Assembly: GCA_947492235.1 (NCBI GenBank) | Contig: CANLLZ010000001.1 | Location: 1,822,451 to 1,886,450 of the forward strand | Reading direction: 5' to 3' | Length of the DNA: 64,000 bases | From: an uncultured Altererythrobacter sp. | GTDB lineage: Bacteria; Pseudomonadota; Alphaproteobacteria; Sphingomonadales; Sphingomonadaceae | Shown here: positions 26,660 to 35,892 of the stretch, piece after piece | Layout of the letters: each line of letters begins with the position of its first letter | How positions within the stretch are numbered: position 1 is the stretch's first letter | Made by a program: the position numbers and the translations under genes | The notes under the pieces: generated by a model | Database searches by the model: none | Told to the model about the DNA's origin: nothing | What the model saw: the letters and a program-made list of their open reading frames with translations, nothing else

Positions 26660-26779
26660 TCGGTACCTCCCTTGCTTGTGCGGCGGGAAGCGGTCCAAAA
26701 CTCCCGCTTTCCGCCGCCAATTGCCCGCACTGCGCCCTGCTTCAGCCGCTGGACAGGATGCGGGTGAGAAAGCTCGACC

Positions 26780-27349
26780 ATGAAACATTCCCTCCTGCCT
26801 TACACATTCCTCATCGCCGCCGCGCTGGCCCTGCCCGCCTGTGTCGGCAGCCCCGGCCCGGTGGGCAACGCCGCCGTGCCCCAGCCCGCCCGCGCCGTCG
26901 CACTCACCCCGTATCTGGGCCGGTGGTACGAACAGGCGCGCTACGAGGCTCCGTTTCAGGAGGGCTGCGAGGCTGTCACCGCCGATTACTCCCTGCAGGA
27001 CGATGGCAAGATCCGCGTCGTCAACACCTGCCGCGAAGGCAGTGTGAATGGCAAATTGCGCCAGTCGACAGGCAAGGCGAAGATCGTCGAAGGGTCGGAC
27101 GGGGCGAAATTGAAAGTCAGCTTCTTCGGCCCTTTCTACGGCGATTACTGGGTGCTTGATCGCGGCGAGCCGGAGGCGGATGGCCTCTATTCCTGGTCCA
27201 TCGTGGGCGAGCCGAGCGGTCGGTATTTGTGGATCCTGACCCGTGAGGCGCAGCCCGATGCTGGCGAGATGGCCGCACTCGAAGCCCGCGTCCGCGAACT
27301 GGGTTACGACTGGTCGCTGGTCCGGCGAACCCGGCAACCGGAGGGGTAA
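26780..27349 (+). CDS. Lipocalin family outer-membrane lipoprotein (Blc-like)
   Basis: A 189-residue protein with a lipobox (ALALPACVG) and the Blc-type lipocalin pattern: YLGRWYEQARYEAPFQEGCE (GxW), VTADYSLQDDGKIRVVNTCR, LKVSFFGPFYGDYWVLD and the SGRYLWILTR strand. Bacterial lipocalins bind lysophospholipids or fatty acids at the outer membrane under stress. Length and order match the family. Confidence 0.92.
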   Translation: MKHSLLPYTFLIAAALALPACVGSPGPVGNAAVPQPARAVALTPYLGRWYEQARYEAPFQEGCEAVTADYSLQDDGKIRVVNTCREGSVNGKLRQSTGKAKIVEGSDGAKLKVSFFGPFYGDYWVLDRGEPEADGLYSWSIVGEPSGRYLWILTREAQPDAGEMAALEARVRELGYDWSLVRRTRQPEG

Positions 27350-27435
27350 AGTACGCCATCGCGCCTTTCGTTTCCATACAATCGCGCAAAATGCCGATCT
27401 GGTACGACGCCAAGTGACGACAGGAGGGATAATCG

Positions 27436-27687
27436 ATGAAACGTCGCCAATCGGCCATCGCGCTAGGATGCCTGACCGCCATGTTCACACTCACCGCGAA
27501 CAGCTGCGGCGGCGGCGATCCTCCACCGGAACCGACGAATATCTGCACGAAAACCACTGCGGACTGCAGCAATGAAGAATATTTGAACCACAAAACGTGC
27601 GAATGCGAGAAAGCCGGAGGCAAGGGGCATCCAGGCAGCCCCGGTACCACTCCGAGCGACCCTAAGGTTATACAACCCGGCCCGTAA
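27436..27687 (+). CDS. Small secreted Cys-rich protein
   Basis: An 83-residue protein with a signal-like N-terminus (MKRRQSAIALGCLTAMFTLT), then a C near a weak lipobox (TANSCGGGD), and four further Cys (NICTKTTADCSNEEY and HKTCECEKAG), ending in a Gly/Pro-rich tail. AGGAGGG precedes the ATG. The Cys arrangement suggests disulphides in the periplasm or outside. No family is recognised. Confidence 0.6.
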   Translation: MKRRQSAIALGCLTAMFTLTANSCGGGDPPPEPTNICTKTTADCSNEEYLNHKTCECEKAGGKGHPGSPGTTPSDPKVIQPGP

Positions 27688-27698
27688 TTCTACGCGCT

Positions 27699-27723
27699 GG
27701 AACCTTGCCACCCCGCGCCGGTT
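27699..27723 (+). promoter_or_regulatory. Candidate EcfG promoter of the photolyase-like gene
   Basis: GGAAC (27699-27703), 16 bases, GGTT (27720-27723). It ends only nine bases before the ATG at 27733, so the transcript would be leaderless or nearly so. Photolyases often belong to the general stress regulon. Confidence 0.4.
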
Positions 27724-27732
27724 CTGGCCTGC

Positions 27733-28944
27733 ATGCAATGGACCCCGACCCGCAGCGCTGCTCTTCAGCATCTGAGCGACTTTCTCCCCGACGCAGGGCG
27801 GCGCTATGCCGATACCCGCAATCACGATAACGGGCCGGGCCGCACCAATGTCTCGCAGCTCTCCCCGTGGCTGCATGCCGGCCTGCTGTCGGAGCACGAG
27901 GTGCTCGCCGCGACGCTGGATGCCCATTCCGCCCGCAGCGCCGAGAAATTCATCAGCGAGGTTTTCTGGCGCGTCTACTTCAAGGGCTATCTCGAACAGC
28001 GGCCATCGGTCTGGAGCAGCTACACCGAAGGGCGCGATGCTGCCCTCGCCGCCATCGACACCAACGCCGGACTGCGCACCGCTTACGAGGAAGCGACCGA
28101 GGGGCGCACCGGCATCGCCGCCGTCGACTACTGGGCGCGCGAACTGGTGGAAACGGGCTATCTCCACAACCATGCCCGCATGTGGTTCGCCAGCATCTGG
28201 ATCTTCACTCTGCGGATCGACTGGCATCTGGGCGCCGATTTCTTCCTCCGTCACCTGATAGACGGCGATGCGGCGTCCAACACGCTCAGCTGGCGCTGGG
28301 TCGCCGGGCTGCATACCAAGGGCAAGACCTACCTCGCCGGGCCCGGGAATATCGCGCGCTACACCGCCGATCACCCCGAAGGCCCGCTGGAGGCCGAAGG
28401 ATTGGCCGACGAAGCCGAGGCGCCGACCGAGGCCCAAGAGCACGGCCGCCAGCCGCTCGATCTGCCAGACCCTGCAACGCCCGAGGCGCCCTATGCCCTC
28501 CTCCTGCATGACGAGGCGGCGAGCCCTGTTCCGCTGGACCTTCCCACCCCGCCAGCTCTCGTCATCGCCGCCGCCCGGCCCGACGCCCGCAGCCCCCTGC
28601 CCTGCGGAGACCATTCCCGCCAATTCGCGCAACAAGCCGTGGCGAACGGAGCCAGCGAGGCGGGCAAAACCTTTGGCTGTGACGTGGCCGAGTGGACCCA
28701 CGACACGCCGCTGCAATCCCTGCTGACAGAGCACGGCATCACCACCCTCGCCTGCCCTTACCTGCCGACGGGATGGACCCGCGACGCCCTGCAAGGCGAG
28801 CTCGATGCCCTGCCGGACAGCATCACACTCCTCCCCCTGCTCGGCGATCTCGACCGCGCCGCATGGCCCCACGCCAAGGCCGGATTCTTCGGCGTGAAAA
28901 AGCAGATCGCCGCAGTGATGGGCGAGGTCGGCCTGCCCGGCTGA
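27733..28944 (+). CDS. Photolyase/cryptochrome-like FAD-binding domain protein without the N-terminal antenna domain
   Basis: A 403-residue protein. The first 240 residues match the FAD-binding half of the photolyase/cryptochrome family: NVSQLSPWLHAGLLSEHEVL, FISEVFWRVYFKGYLEQRPS, LVETGYLHNHARMWFASIWI, HLIDGDAASNTLSWRWVAGL and the GPGNIARYT end. The usual alpha/beta antenna domain of about 130 residues, normally N-terminal, is absent. The remaining C-terminal 160 residues contain strand-helix patterns (PPALVIAAARPD, LLTEHGITTLACPYLPTGW, WPHAKAGFFGVKKQIAAVM) that could be an alpha/beta domain. It may repair DNA or sense light. Family assignment is firm, activity is not. Confidence 0.85.
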   Translation: MQWTPTRSAALQHLSDFLPDAGRRYADTRNHDNGPGRTNVSQLSPWLHAGLLSEHEVLAATLDAHSARSAEKFISEVFWRVYFKGYLEQRPSVWSSYTEGRDAALAAIDTNAGLRTAYEEATEGRTGIAAVDYWARELVETGYLHNHARMWFASIWIFTLRIDWHLGADFFLRHLIDGDAASNTLSWRWVAGLHTKGKTYLAGPGNIARYTADHPEGPLEAEGLADEAEAPTEAQEHGRQPLDLPDPATPEAPYALLLHDEAASPVPLDLPTPPALVIAAARPDARSPLPCGDHSRQFAQQAVANGASEAGKTFGCDVAEWTHDTPLQSLLTEHGITTLACPYLPTGWTRDALQGELDALPDSITLLPLLGDLDRAAWPHAKAGFFGVKKQIAAVMGEVGLPG

Positions 28945-28986
28945 AGGGGCACGTGCCTCCCCCACAACCCTGAATGCGGGTCACGC

Positions 28987-29096
28987 GGGTGACACGTGTC
29001 ACCCCCGTGTCACCCGCCATTCCGCGTATACTCCGCCGCTCCAACCTTCTGAAAATACTTGTGACATCCGCGAGTGCGCAGTTTGCCGGGTGACAC
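28987..29096. repeat. GGGTGACAC palindrome and half-site cluster
   Basis: A perfect 18-base palindrome GGGTGACACGTGTCACCC (28987-29004) is followed by a half-site GTGTCACCC (29007-29015) and another GGGTGACAC (29088-29096). It fills the gap between the 3' ends of the photolyase-like gene and the convergent HTH gene. It may be an operator array, a protein-binding site or a transcription-end structure. Confidence 0.6.
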
Positions 29097-29144
29097 CTGG
29101 CCAAAAAAGGGGGCAAGATTTCGCCTGCCCTCCCTTACGCTCCC

Positions 29145-29774
29145 CTATCGCCTTCCTCTCCCGAAACCGGGCTCTGAACCCCCTTCACGATCATCGAGCG
29201 AATGGCGGATCACGAACTGGTCGACCAGCTTCTCATCATCGCCCCGCAGGCGCTGGCCATCATCATCCTGCCATACCACCGGCCCGTGCTCGACCTGCTG
29301 GAGCATCCGCTCCCACCGGTCGGACCAGAACTCCGCCGCCGCACCATAGCGGCCCAGCCGCTGCGCCCCTTGCGCATTGCGGCGCGAAAGGAGGTAAATT
29401 GTCAGCCGCTCGTCAAACCGCCGCCGCGTGCCGACCTGCTCGCCGCCATGAAACACCGGCTCCTCCACCCCGTGCAAAGCGCGCTCCAACGCGGCCTGAT
29501 GCAGCGCGTCATAGCCATGCTGGAAGGCTGCTTCCCACGCGATATCGAACGGCTCTCCTTTCAGGCGATTGCGCAGGCGATAGGCCGACTGCCGGCTCAT
29601 CCCGACCGCCCGGGCGGCGGCCTTCACCTGCTGACAAGAGGCCAATTCGCGCAGAAAAGCCGCCATCTTGCGCTTGGTCCAGCGGTCATCCGGCTCGACA
29701 TGCGGGATGGTGGTGGTTTGCGGGGTGGAGTGTGGGGTGGAGTTCGGGCCGGGTGTTTCAGGTGCGTGTGTCAT
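29145..29774 (-). CDS. HTH domain hypothetical regulator
   Basis: A 209-residue protein. After a Thr/Pro-rich start it has KRKMAAFLRELASCQQVKAA and a helix-turn-helix AVGMSRQSAYRLRNRLKG, then an Ala-rich helical part (AWEAAFQHGYDALHQAALER) and a charged C-terminus. It resembles the small HTH proteins of sphingomonads sometimes annotated as LysR-like, though it lacks the effector domain. It probably binds DNA. A start 25 codons further upstream is possible but its sequence is not regulator-like. Confidence 0.65.
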   Translation of the reverse strand: MTHAPETPGPNSTPHSTPQTTTIPHVEPDDRWTKRKMAAFLRELASCQQVKAAARAVGMSRQSAYRLRNRLKGEPFDIAWEAAFQHGYDALHQAALERALHGVEEPVFHGGEQVGTRRRFDERLTIYLLSRRNAQGAQRLGRYGAAAEFWSDRWERMLQQVEHGPVVWQDDDGQRLRGDDEKLVDQFVIRHSLDDREGGSEPGFGRGRR

Positions 29775-29940
29775 CCGGCAGGATAAGGCACAGATGGGGG
29801 CCTGTAGGACAGCGCTTTTGATCCAACAGGCTGCCGGGCGGGCAGGCACGTAGCTGCTCCGCCGCGCGAATTAATGCCGCGATTTGGCGAAAAGGGCCTA
29901 GCACCCCCACAGGGGTATCCCGCCCCGATTGGAAAAGACC

Positions 29941-30072
29941 ATGGCCAAAGGCCAACAAAAGAAGAGCCGCGAAACCCGCAAGCCCAAGAAGGAAAAGGTC
30001 AAAACTAACGCCTCCCAGCCCAGCACCAAGCCCTGCGGGATCACGGGGCTGGAGAATATGAAGAACGGTTAG
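29941..30072 (+). CDS. Small basic 43-residue protein
   Basis: A short reading frame beginning MAKGQQKKSRETRKPKKEKV and ending GITGLENMKNG. A GGAAAAG site lies five bases before the ATG. Very similar Lys-rich micro-proteins with the start MAKGQ or MAKGN are seen in alphaproteobacteria, which makes a real gene likely. The basic composition suggests binding to RNA, ribosomes or DNA. The function is unknown. Confidence 0.65.
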   Translation: MAKGQQKKSRETRKPKKEKVKTNASQPSTKPCGITGLENMKNG

Positions 30073-30228
30073 GGCGCAGGGTGCAACTTTCATGCCAGCG
30101 AAGCCAGGGATCAAAGCGGGCTCAATACACTCGAGCGGATCGCCCCAAGTGGGGGACAAGACTCCGGCCCAGCTTTCAATCATCGGATAAATGTAACATA
30201 ATGTATCCGAAATGGAGGTATTTTAGCG

Positions 30229-30732
30229 ATCGGCAGGACTATCGATAATTGCCAGCTCAAAGGCAGGCAGCTCGATTGTATGGAGCTTGTGAAGCAGGGG
30301 CTCACTTCGAAAGAAATTGCGCGAGCGCTGGGCATTTCCCACCGCACGGTCGATCAGCATATCGCCGCTGCGATTGAAAATCTGGGCGTGACCAATCGCC
30401 TCGCAGCGGTCACGCGGCTGCATGAAATGGAGCAGGAAGAGCGGGCCAAGTCCCCTCCCCCTCCATTCATGTTGTCTTATAAAGACCGACCTGCCGTCCA
30501 CCTGTTCGAACCCGCACCGGTCGAGGAAGTCAAAGCGCCTGTACCGGAAGCGGAGCAAAGCGCGGAGGGCATCCCTATCCTGCCGCCCATTGGCGGTTCT
30601 GCAAACACTTACCCGTCCCGCGTACGGCTCACCCTGATTGCGCGGATCGCGGTGCTCTCGATCATGCTGATCTGTCTCGCAATTGTCTCCATCTTGGCCG
30701 TGATGGAATTAGCAAACTGGATCGACTGGTGA
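30229..30732 (+). CDS. LuxR-type HTH protein with C-terminal membrane segment (start unusual)
   Basis: The protein has a LuxR-type DNA-binding region, LKGRQLDCMELVKQGLTSKE then IARALGISHRTVDQHIAAAI and ENLGVTNRLAAVTRL. A Pro-rich linker and a C-terminal membrane helix (RIAVLSIMLICLAIVSILAV) follow. The only in-frame ATG is at 30280 and would cut off the first helix of the HTH. A GGAGG (30214-30218) lies ten bases before an in-frame ATC at 30229; a stop codon at 30199 leaves no ATG, GTG or TTG in between. The start given here is thus tentative. It is membrane-tethered if the C-terminal helix inserts. Two small genes follow. Confidence 0.6.
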   Translation: MGRTIDNCQLKGRQLDCMELVKQGLTSKEIARALGISHRTVDQHIAAAIENLGVTNRLAAVTRLHEMEQEERAKSPPPPFMLSYKDRPAVHLFEPAPVEEVKAPVPEAEQSAEGIPILPPIGGSANTYPSRVRLTLIARIAVLSIMLICLAIVSILAVMELANWIDW

Positions 30733-30785
30733 CCATATCCGAGCCCCCCGCCCAATCACGGGCGTGGTAATGTAAGGGGTTACTC

Positions 30786-31136
30786 ATGTTGAATATTGAG
30801 AAAGCAGCAGGCCAGGTCGTTGTCAGCGATACACAGCGCTCGGTCTCGGCTGTCGACCATGCCGTGATGTCACTTGCCAATCTGTGCGCCAGCATCGTCG
30901 AAGTCAGCAAAGCATCAAACCTGCCCGTTTATACCGTACAGGCATCACTGACAAACGCGGGGAGCGGGCTGACAAAATTGATCGCAAGCCGCGGCGATAT
31001 AAGCGATGCGGTATCCGCGATGGTCGCGATTCAGAATTCCTCGAATCTGCAAACGGTATCGTTCGGATGCCCGTGCACGCCACCGCCTAGTGCCCGCAAG
31101 GACACGAGCCACGTCAGTCAAGATCAAACTGCATAA
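30786..31136 (+). CDS. Hypothetical protein
   Basis: A 116-residue protein: MLNIEKAAGQVVVSDTQRSV, then SAVDHAVMSLANLCASIVEV and a helical middle, with CPCTPPPSARKD near the end. There is no signal peptide or recognised domain. Weak GTAAGGGG before the ATG acts as ribosome site. It sits 54 bp after the HTH-membrane gene and ten bases before a membrane protein gene, so the three may form one transcript. Confidence 0.55.
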   Translation: MLNIEKAAGQVVVSDTQRSVSAVDHAVMSLANLCASIVEVSKASNLPVYTVQASLTNAGSGLTKLIASRGDISDAVSAMVAIQNSSNLQTVSFGCPCTPPPSARKDTSHVSQDQTA

Positions 31137-31145
31137 GGACCTGCC

Positions 31146-31565
31146 ATGGCTTCCCTGCTTGCCTTCTGGTTGCTCGTTTTCGGAGCACTCGTTACCGCCT
31201 GGCAGGCAGGGGACCGGCACGATCACAAGGTCATCTTCGCAGCCGCGTTCGCCGCGGTTCTGTCAACGTTGGCATTTCAACTGGTGAGCGGTCCCTTATC
31301 TTTTGCCCTTGTCGGTATTGTCGATCTGATATTGTTGATCATCGTGGTGCGTTATTCCCTGCGCTCAGCAAGGTATTGGCCGATTTGGTTTGCCAGCTTT
31401 CACGCAATTGGCCTGATCTTAAATTTACTTCGGACTATAGCATCAGACAGCTATAGTTACGTGTTCGGACTGTTGGCCGGCATTTGCGGCATCGCCGCTC
31501 TAATTGCCATGGTCGCGGGGCTGCTCGCAGATCAGAAAAGCGGTCTAATCCAGCCACAAGATTAA
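31146..31565 (+). CDS. Four-helix membrane protein
   Basis: A 139-residue hydrophobic protein with about five spans (LLAFWLLVFGALVTAWQAG, VIFAAAFAAVLSTLAFQLVS, FALVGIVDLILLIIVVRYSL, PIWFASFHAIGLILNLLRT, LLAGICGIAALIAMVAGLLA). No family is recognised. It lies in the inner membrane; its role may be tied to the HTH-membrane regulator upstream, a guess from position only. It converges with thiC. Confidence 0.6.
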   Translation: MASLLAFWLLVFGALVTAWQAGDRHDHKVIFAAAFAAVLSTLAFQLVSGPLSFALVGIVDLILLIIVVRYSLRSARYWPIWFASFHAIGLILNLLRTIASDSYSYVFGLLAGICGIAALIAMVAGLLADQKSGLIQPQD

Positions 31566-31627
31566 TCGACGAACGAAACGCCCATCCAGGGTAGATGCAA
31601 TTCAAGGTGATCCTCGACCGGTCAGCC

Positions 31628-33541
<1,914 letters not shown>

Positions 33542-33583
33542 TCATGGGCGGGAGGGGAAACGGTTCTCCGGCGAGATGGCCAG

Positions 33584-33668
33584 CCCGCTCCCTCCGCCGA
33601 TGTTAATCGGTTCAGGTTCGACGGGTCGGAGGATGCGAGCCCTCCCTCTCAGCGCGCGCACGCTCCCC
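33584..33668 (-). promoter_or_regulatory. TPP riboswitch (THI element) upstream of thiC
   Basis: On the minus strand the sequence runs GGGGAGCG, CTGAGAG, then ACCCGTCGAACCTGAAC, a short hairpin and GGCGGAGGGAGCGGG. These match the conserved THI-box sections in order. It ends 54 bp before the thiC start. Thiamine pyrophosphate should repress thiC through this RNA. Confidence 0.92.
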
Positions 33669-33850
33669 GGGGATGGGGCAGGTGTAGGCGCGATTGCCGC
33701 GCGGGTCCAGTGGTCAGAGCAGCGCACGCCGTTCCAACCCGAAGATTGGCGAAATTGTGCAATACGCTGGCGAATTGAGATTTTACAAATGGACACAAGA
33801 CGGTGAGATAGTCAGTCTCTCGCGGTCGGGATCACTTAGGGACAGATACT

Positions 33851-34876
33851 ATGGGTCATTTGAAATTCGTTTTTGCAGCGGCTTCGGCGGCATTGGTTCT
33901 CACCAGCCTGCCAGCGAATGCGCAAAGCCGGTCTTCCGGTCGCAAGGCGCAGGAACAAGGGATGCAGGAAATCCCCGTGTGCCGCCAGAAACTGGGCACG
34001 ATCGCCATTAGCGAACCCGAACGGCGCTGGTGGACCAGCTACGACCTGCCAAACCCGGAAGCGATCCTGAAAGTCTTCGTCGCGAAATCCGGCTGCTTCG
34101 GTATTGTTGATCGTAACAAGGGCCTCGCCATGCGCGGGGTTGAGCGGGATCTGGCGGATTCGGGTGAATTGCAGGGCGGATCGAATATCGGCGGCGGACA
34201 AGTGAAGGCAGCCGACTATTTCATCATCCCTGACCTTGTCGGCAGCAACAAGCGGTCAGGCGGTGGCGGGCTTGGGGGCGCGCTGGCAGGAGCCTTGGGC
34301 GGCCGGGTGCTGGGCGGAGTGCTCGGCGGGGTGAAGGTCAACAAGAAAGAGGCCAATGTCACGCTGACGCTGGTCAATGCCCGCACCACCGAACTGGAGC
34401 GGATCACCGAGGGGTATTCGCGCAAATCCGATGTATCGTTCCGCGGCGGGGCCGGCGGTCTGGTCGGCGGTACGTTCGCGGCAATCAGCGGGTCCGGGTA
34501 TGAGAACACGCAGATCGGCCAGGTTATCGTGCTCGCCTATCTTGAGGCGTATCGCGACATGGTCGACCAGCTCGGCGGCCTGCCGATCAATCCCAGTGAA
34601 ATGGCCCCGCAAGCCACTGCGATGACCGCCGCTGGAGGCGCCGCTGCAGCACAGGCCCCGTCAGGCTACGGCGTCAGCAATCAGGCGTATAATGCGATCC
34701 AGACCGGCATGACGATTACCGAGGTCAACAACGTGGTCGGCTTTGCCGGAGACGAACAAGCGCAGGCGATGAACACCCGCGTGATGATGTGGCGCAACGG
34801 CCCCACTGCAACCAGCTTCATCATGGGGACGTTTACCGACGGACGGCTGACCGGCAAGAACAAGGGCGGCATTTAG
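33851..34876 (+). CDS. CsgG/HfaB-like secreted protein with SmpA/OmlA-like C-terminal domain
   Basis: A 341-residue exported protein (signal MGHLKFVFAAASAALVLTSL then PANA). The central 220 residues are of the CsgG/HfaB type: LGTIAISEPERRWWTSY, VFVAKSGCFGIVDRNKGLAM, QVKAADYFIIPDLVGS and glycine-rich stretches (GGLGGALAGALGGRVLGG). CsgG forms the curli export channel and HfaB helps holdfast anchoring in Caulobacter. The C-terminus, from about residue 280 (YNAIQTGMTITEVNNVVGF), resembles the SmpA/OmlA domain. No csgA/B/E/F or hfaA/D genes are nearby. It lies 1 kb before the adhesin island, so a surface-assembly role is tempting. Confidence 0.75.
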   Translation: MGHLKFVFAAASAALVLTSLPANAQSRSSGRKAQEQGMQEIPVCRQKLGTIAISEPERRWWTSYDLPNPEAILKVFVAKSGCFGIVDRNKGLAMRGVERDLADSGELQGGSNIGGGQVKAADYFIIPDLVGSNKRSGGGGLGGALAGALGGRVLGGVLGGVKVNKKEANVTLTLVNARTTELERITEGYSRKSDVSFRGGAGGLVGGTFAAISGSGYENTQIGQVIVLAYLEAYRDMVDQLGGLPINPSEMAPQATAMTAAGGAAAAQAPSGYGVSNQAYNAIQTGMTITEVNNVVGFAGDEQAQAMNTRVMMWRNGPTATSFIMGTFTDGRLTGKNKGGI

Positions 34877-34985
34877 TCCGGATCAGGCCGCGAGCATATT
34901 CTGAAAGGGCCCGGCGATTAGTCGCCGGGCCAACTGGTTACCCTAAGCGATATGAGCTTATTTGGCGGGCCTTGCGCGTCGCATC

Positions 34986-35654
34986 TCAGGCCGTCGTGCC
35001 GTCGAACTGCCGCAGCGTGGCGACAGCGATCGCGACCATCAGGGCAGCCAAAGTGCCTGTCGCCCCGGCAAGCATCAGCCAGCCCATCCCCGTGCCCAGC
35101 GCGGCGATATTGGCGATTGTCGCAGCAAGCCCGGCAAACATTGCCAAGCCCCCGGCTGTCCGTGCCGCTGTGCCGCCACCCCGGGCCATCAGAGCCAGCC
35201 CAAACACGAGCGCGGCCAGTCCGATGAAAATTTTGGCGATGAAGTAAAAGGCGAAGGCGCCGCCGACGATGGCCCAGAACATCCAGGTGGCTTCCTCGCC
35301 CGCCAGCGCCACCGGTTTGAACAGCGCCAGGCCGATACCGATCTGCACCAGATTGAACACGCCGAACAGGGCCAGAGCTCCCCAGCCGAGAGGCTGGTTA
35401 CTCGAACGCAGCTGCGCCAGACCGCCCAGCGCGATAATCACAAAGGCGACCGCCTCCAGCGTCCAGACAAGGGCAACCTCGCCCCATCGCTCGGTGAAAT
35501 AGCCTGCGATATCGGCATTGGTCATGCCCACCGACGGATCGGCCGGCTGCGGCCCGCCCAGCAAAGCCATGTAGAGGATTTGCAGAATGATCGTCGCGAT
35601 CAGCGCGGTTGCAACAATCGCTGGCACGCGTGCGGATTGAGTATTCATGGTCAT
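34986..35654 (-). CDS. Multi-pass membrane protein
   Basis: A 222-residue protein with about six hydrophobic helices (VPAIVATALIATIILQILYM, LVWTLEAVAFVIIALGGLAQ, LALFGVFNLVQIGIGLALF, WMFWAIVGGAFAFYFIAKIF). GGGAG lies six bases before ATG 35654, chosen over the ATG two codons further in. No known family is recognised. The gene is divergent from the first adhesin gene at 35893. Confidence 0.6.
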   Translation of the reverse strand: MTMNTQSARVPAIVATALIATIILQILYMALLGGPQPADPSVGMTNADIAGYFTERWGEVALVWTLEAVAFVIIALGGLAQLRSSNQPLGWGALALFGVFNLVQIGIGLALFKPVALAGEEATWMFWAIVGGAFAFYFIAKIFIGLAALVFGLALMARGGGTAARTAGGLAMFAGLAATIANIAALGTGMGWLMLAGATGTLAALMVAIAVATLRQFDGTTA

Positions 35655-35892
35655 TGGCTTCTCCCGAAAGCCAGTGACCAACCGCAAACTGCCCGCATGA
35701 TGCCAGCACCAATCGCCCAGCGCCCCTCCCCAGGCGACCGGTGCGCCATTCTGGCCGACCGGCGGCTTTAGCCCTCCTACGACCGGAATTGACGCAGGCC
35801 GCCGCCAAGCTGTTGCAATATTTATCCTGGCATGAATAGCTGACCCTACAGAACGGAGTCACAGGGGCTCTGAAATAAAAGGGCACTGAATT

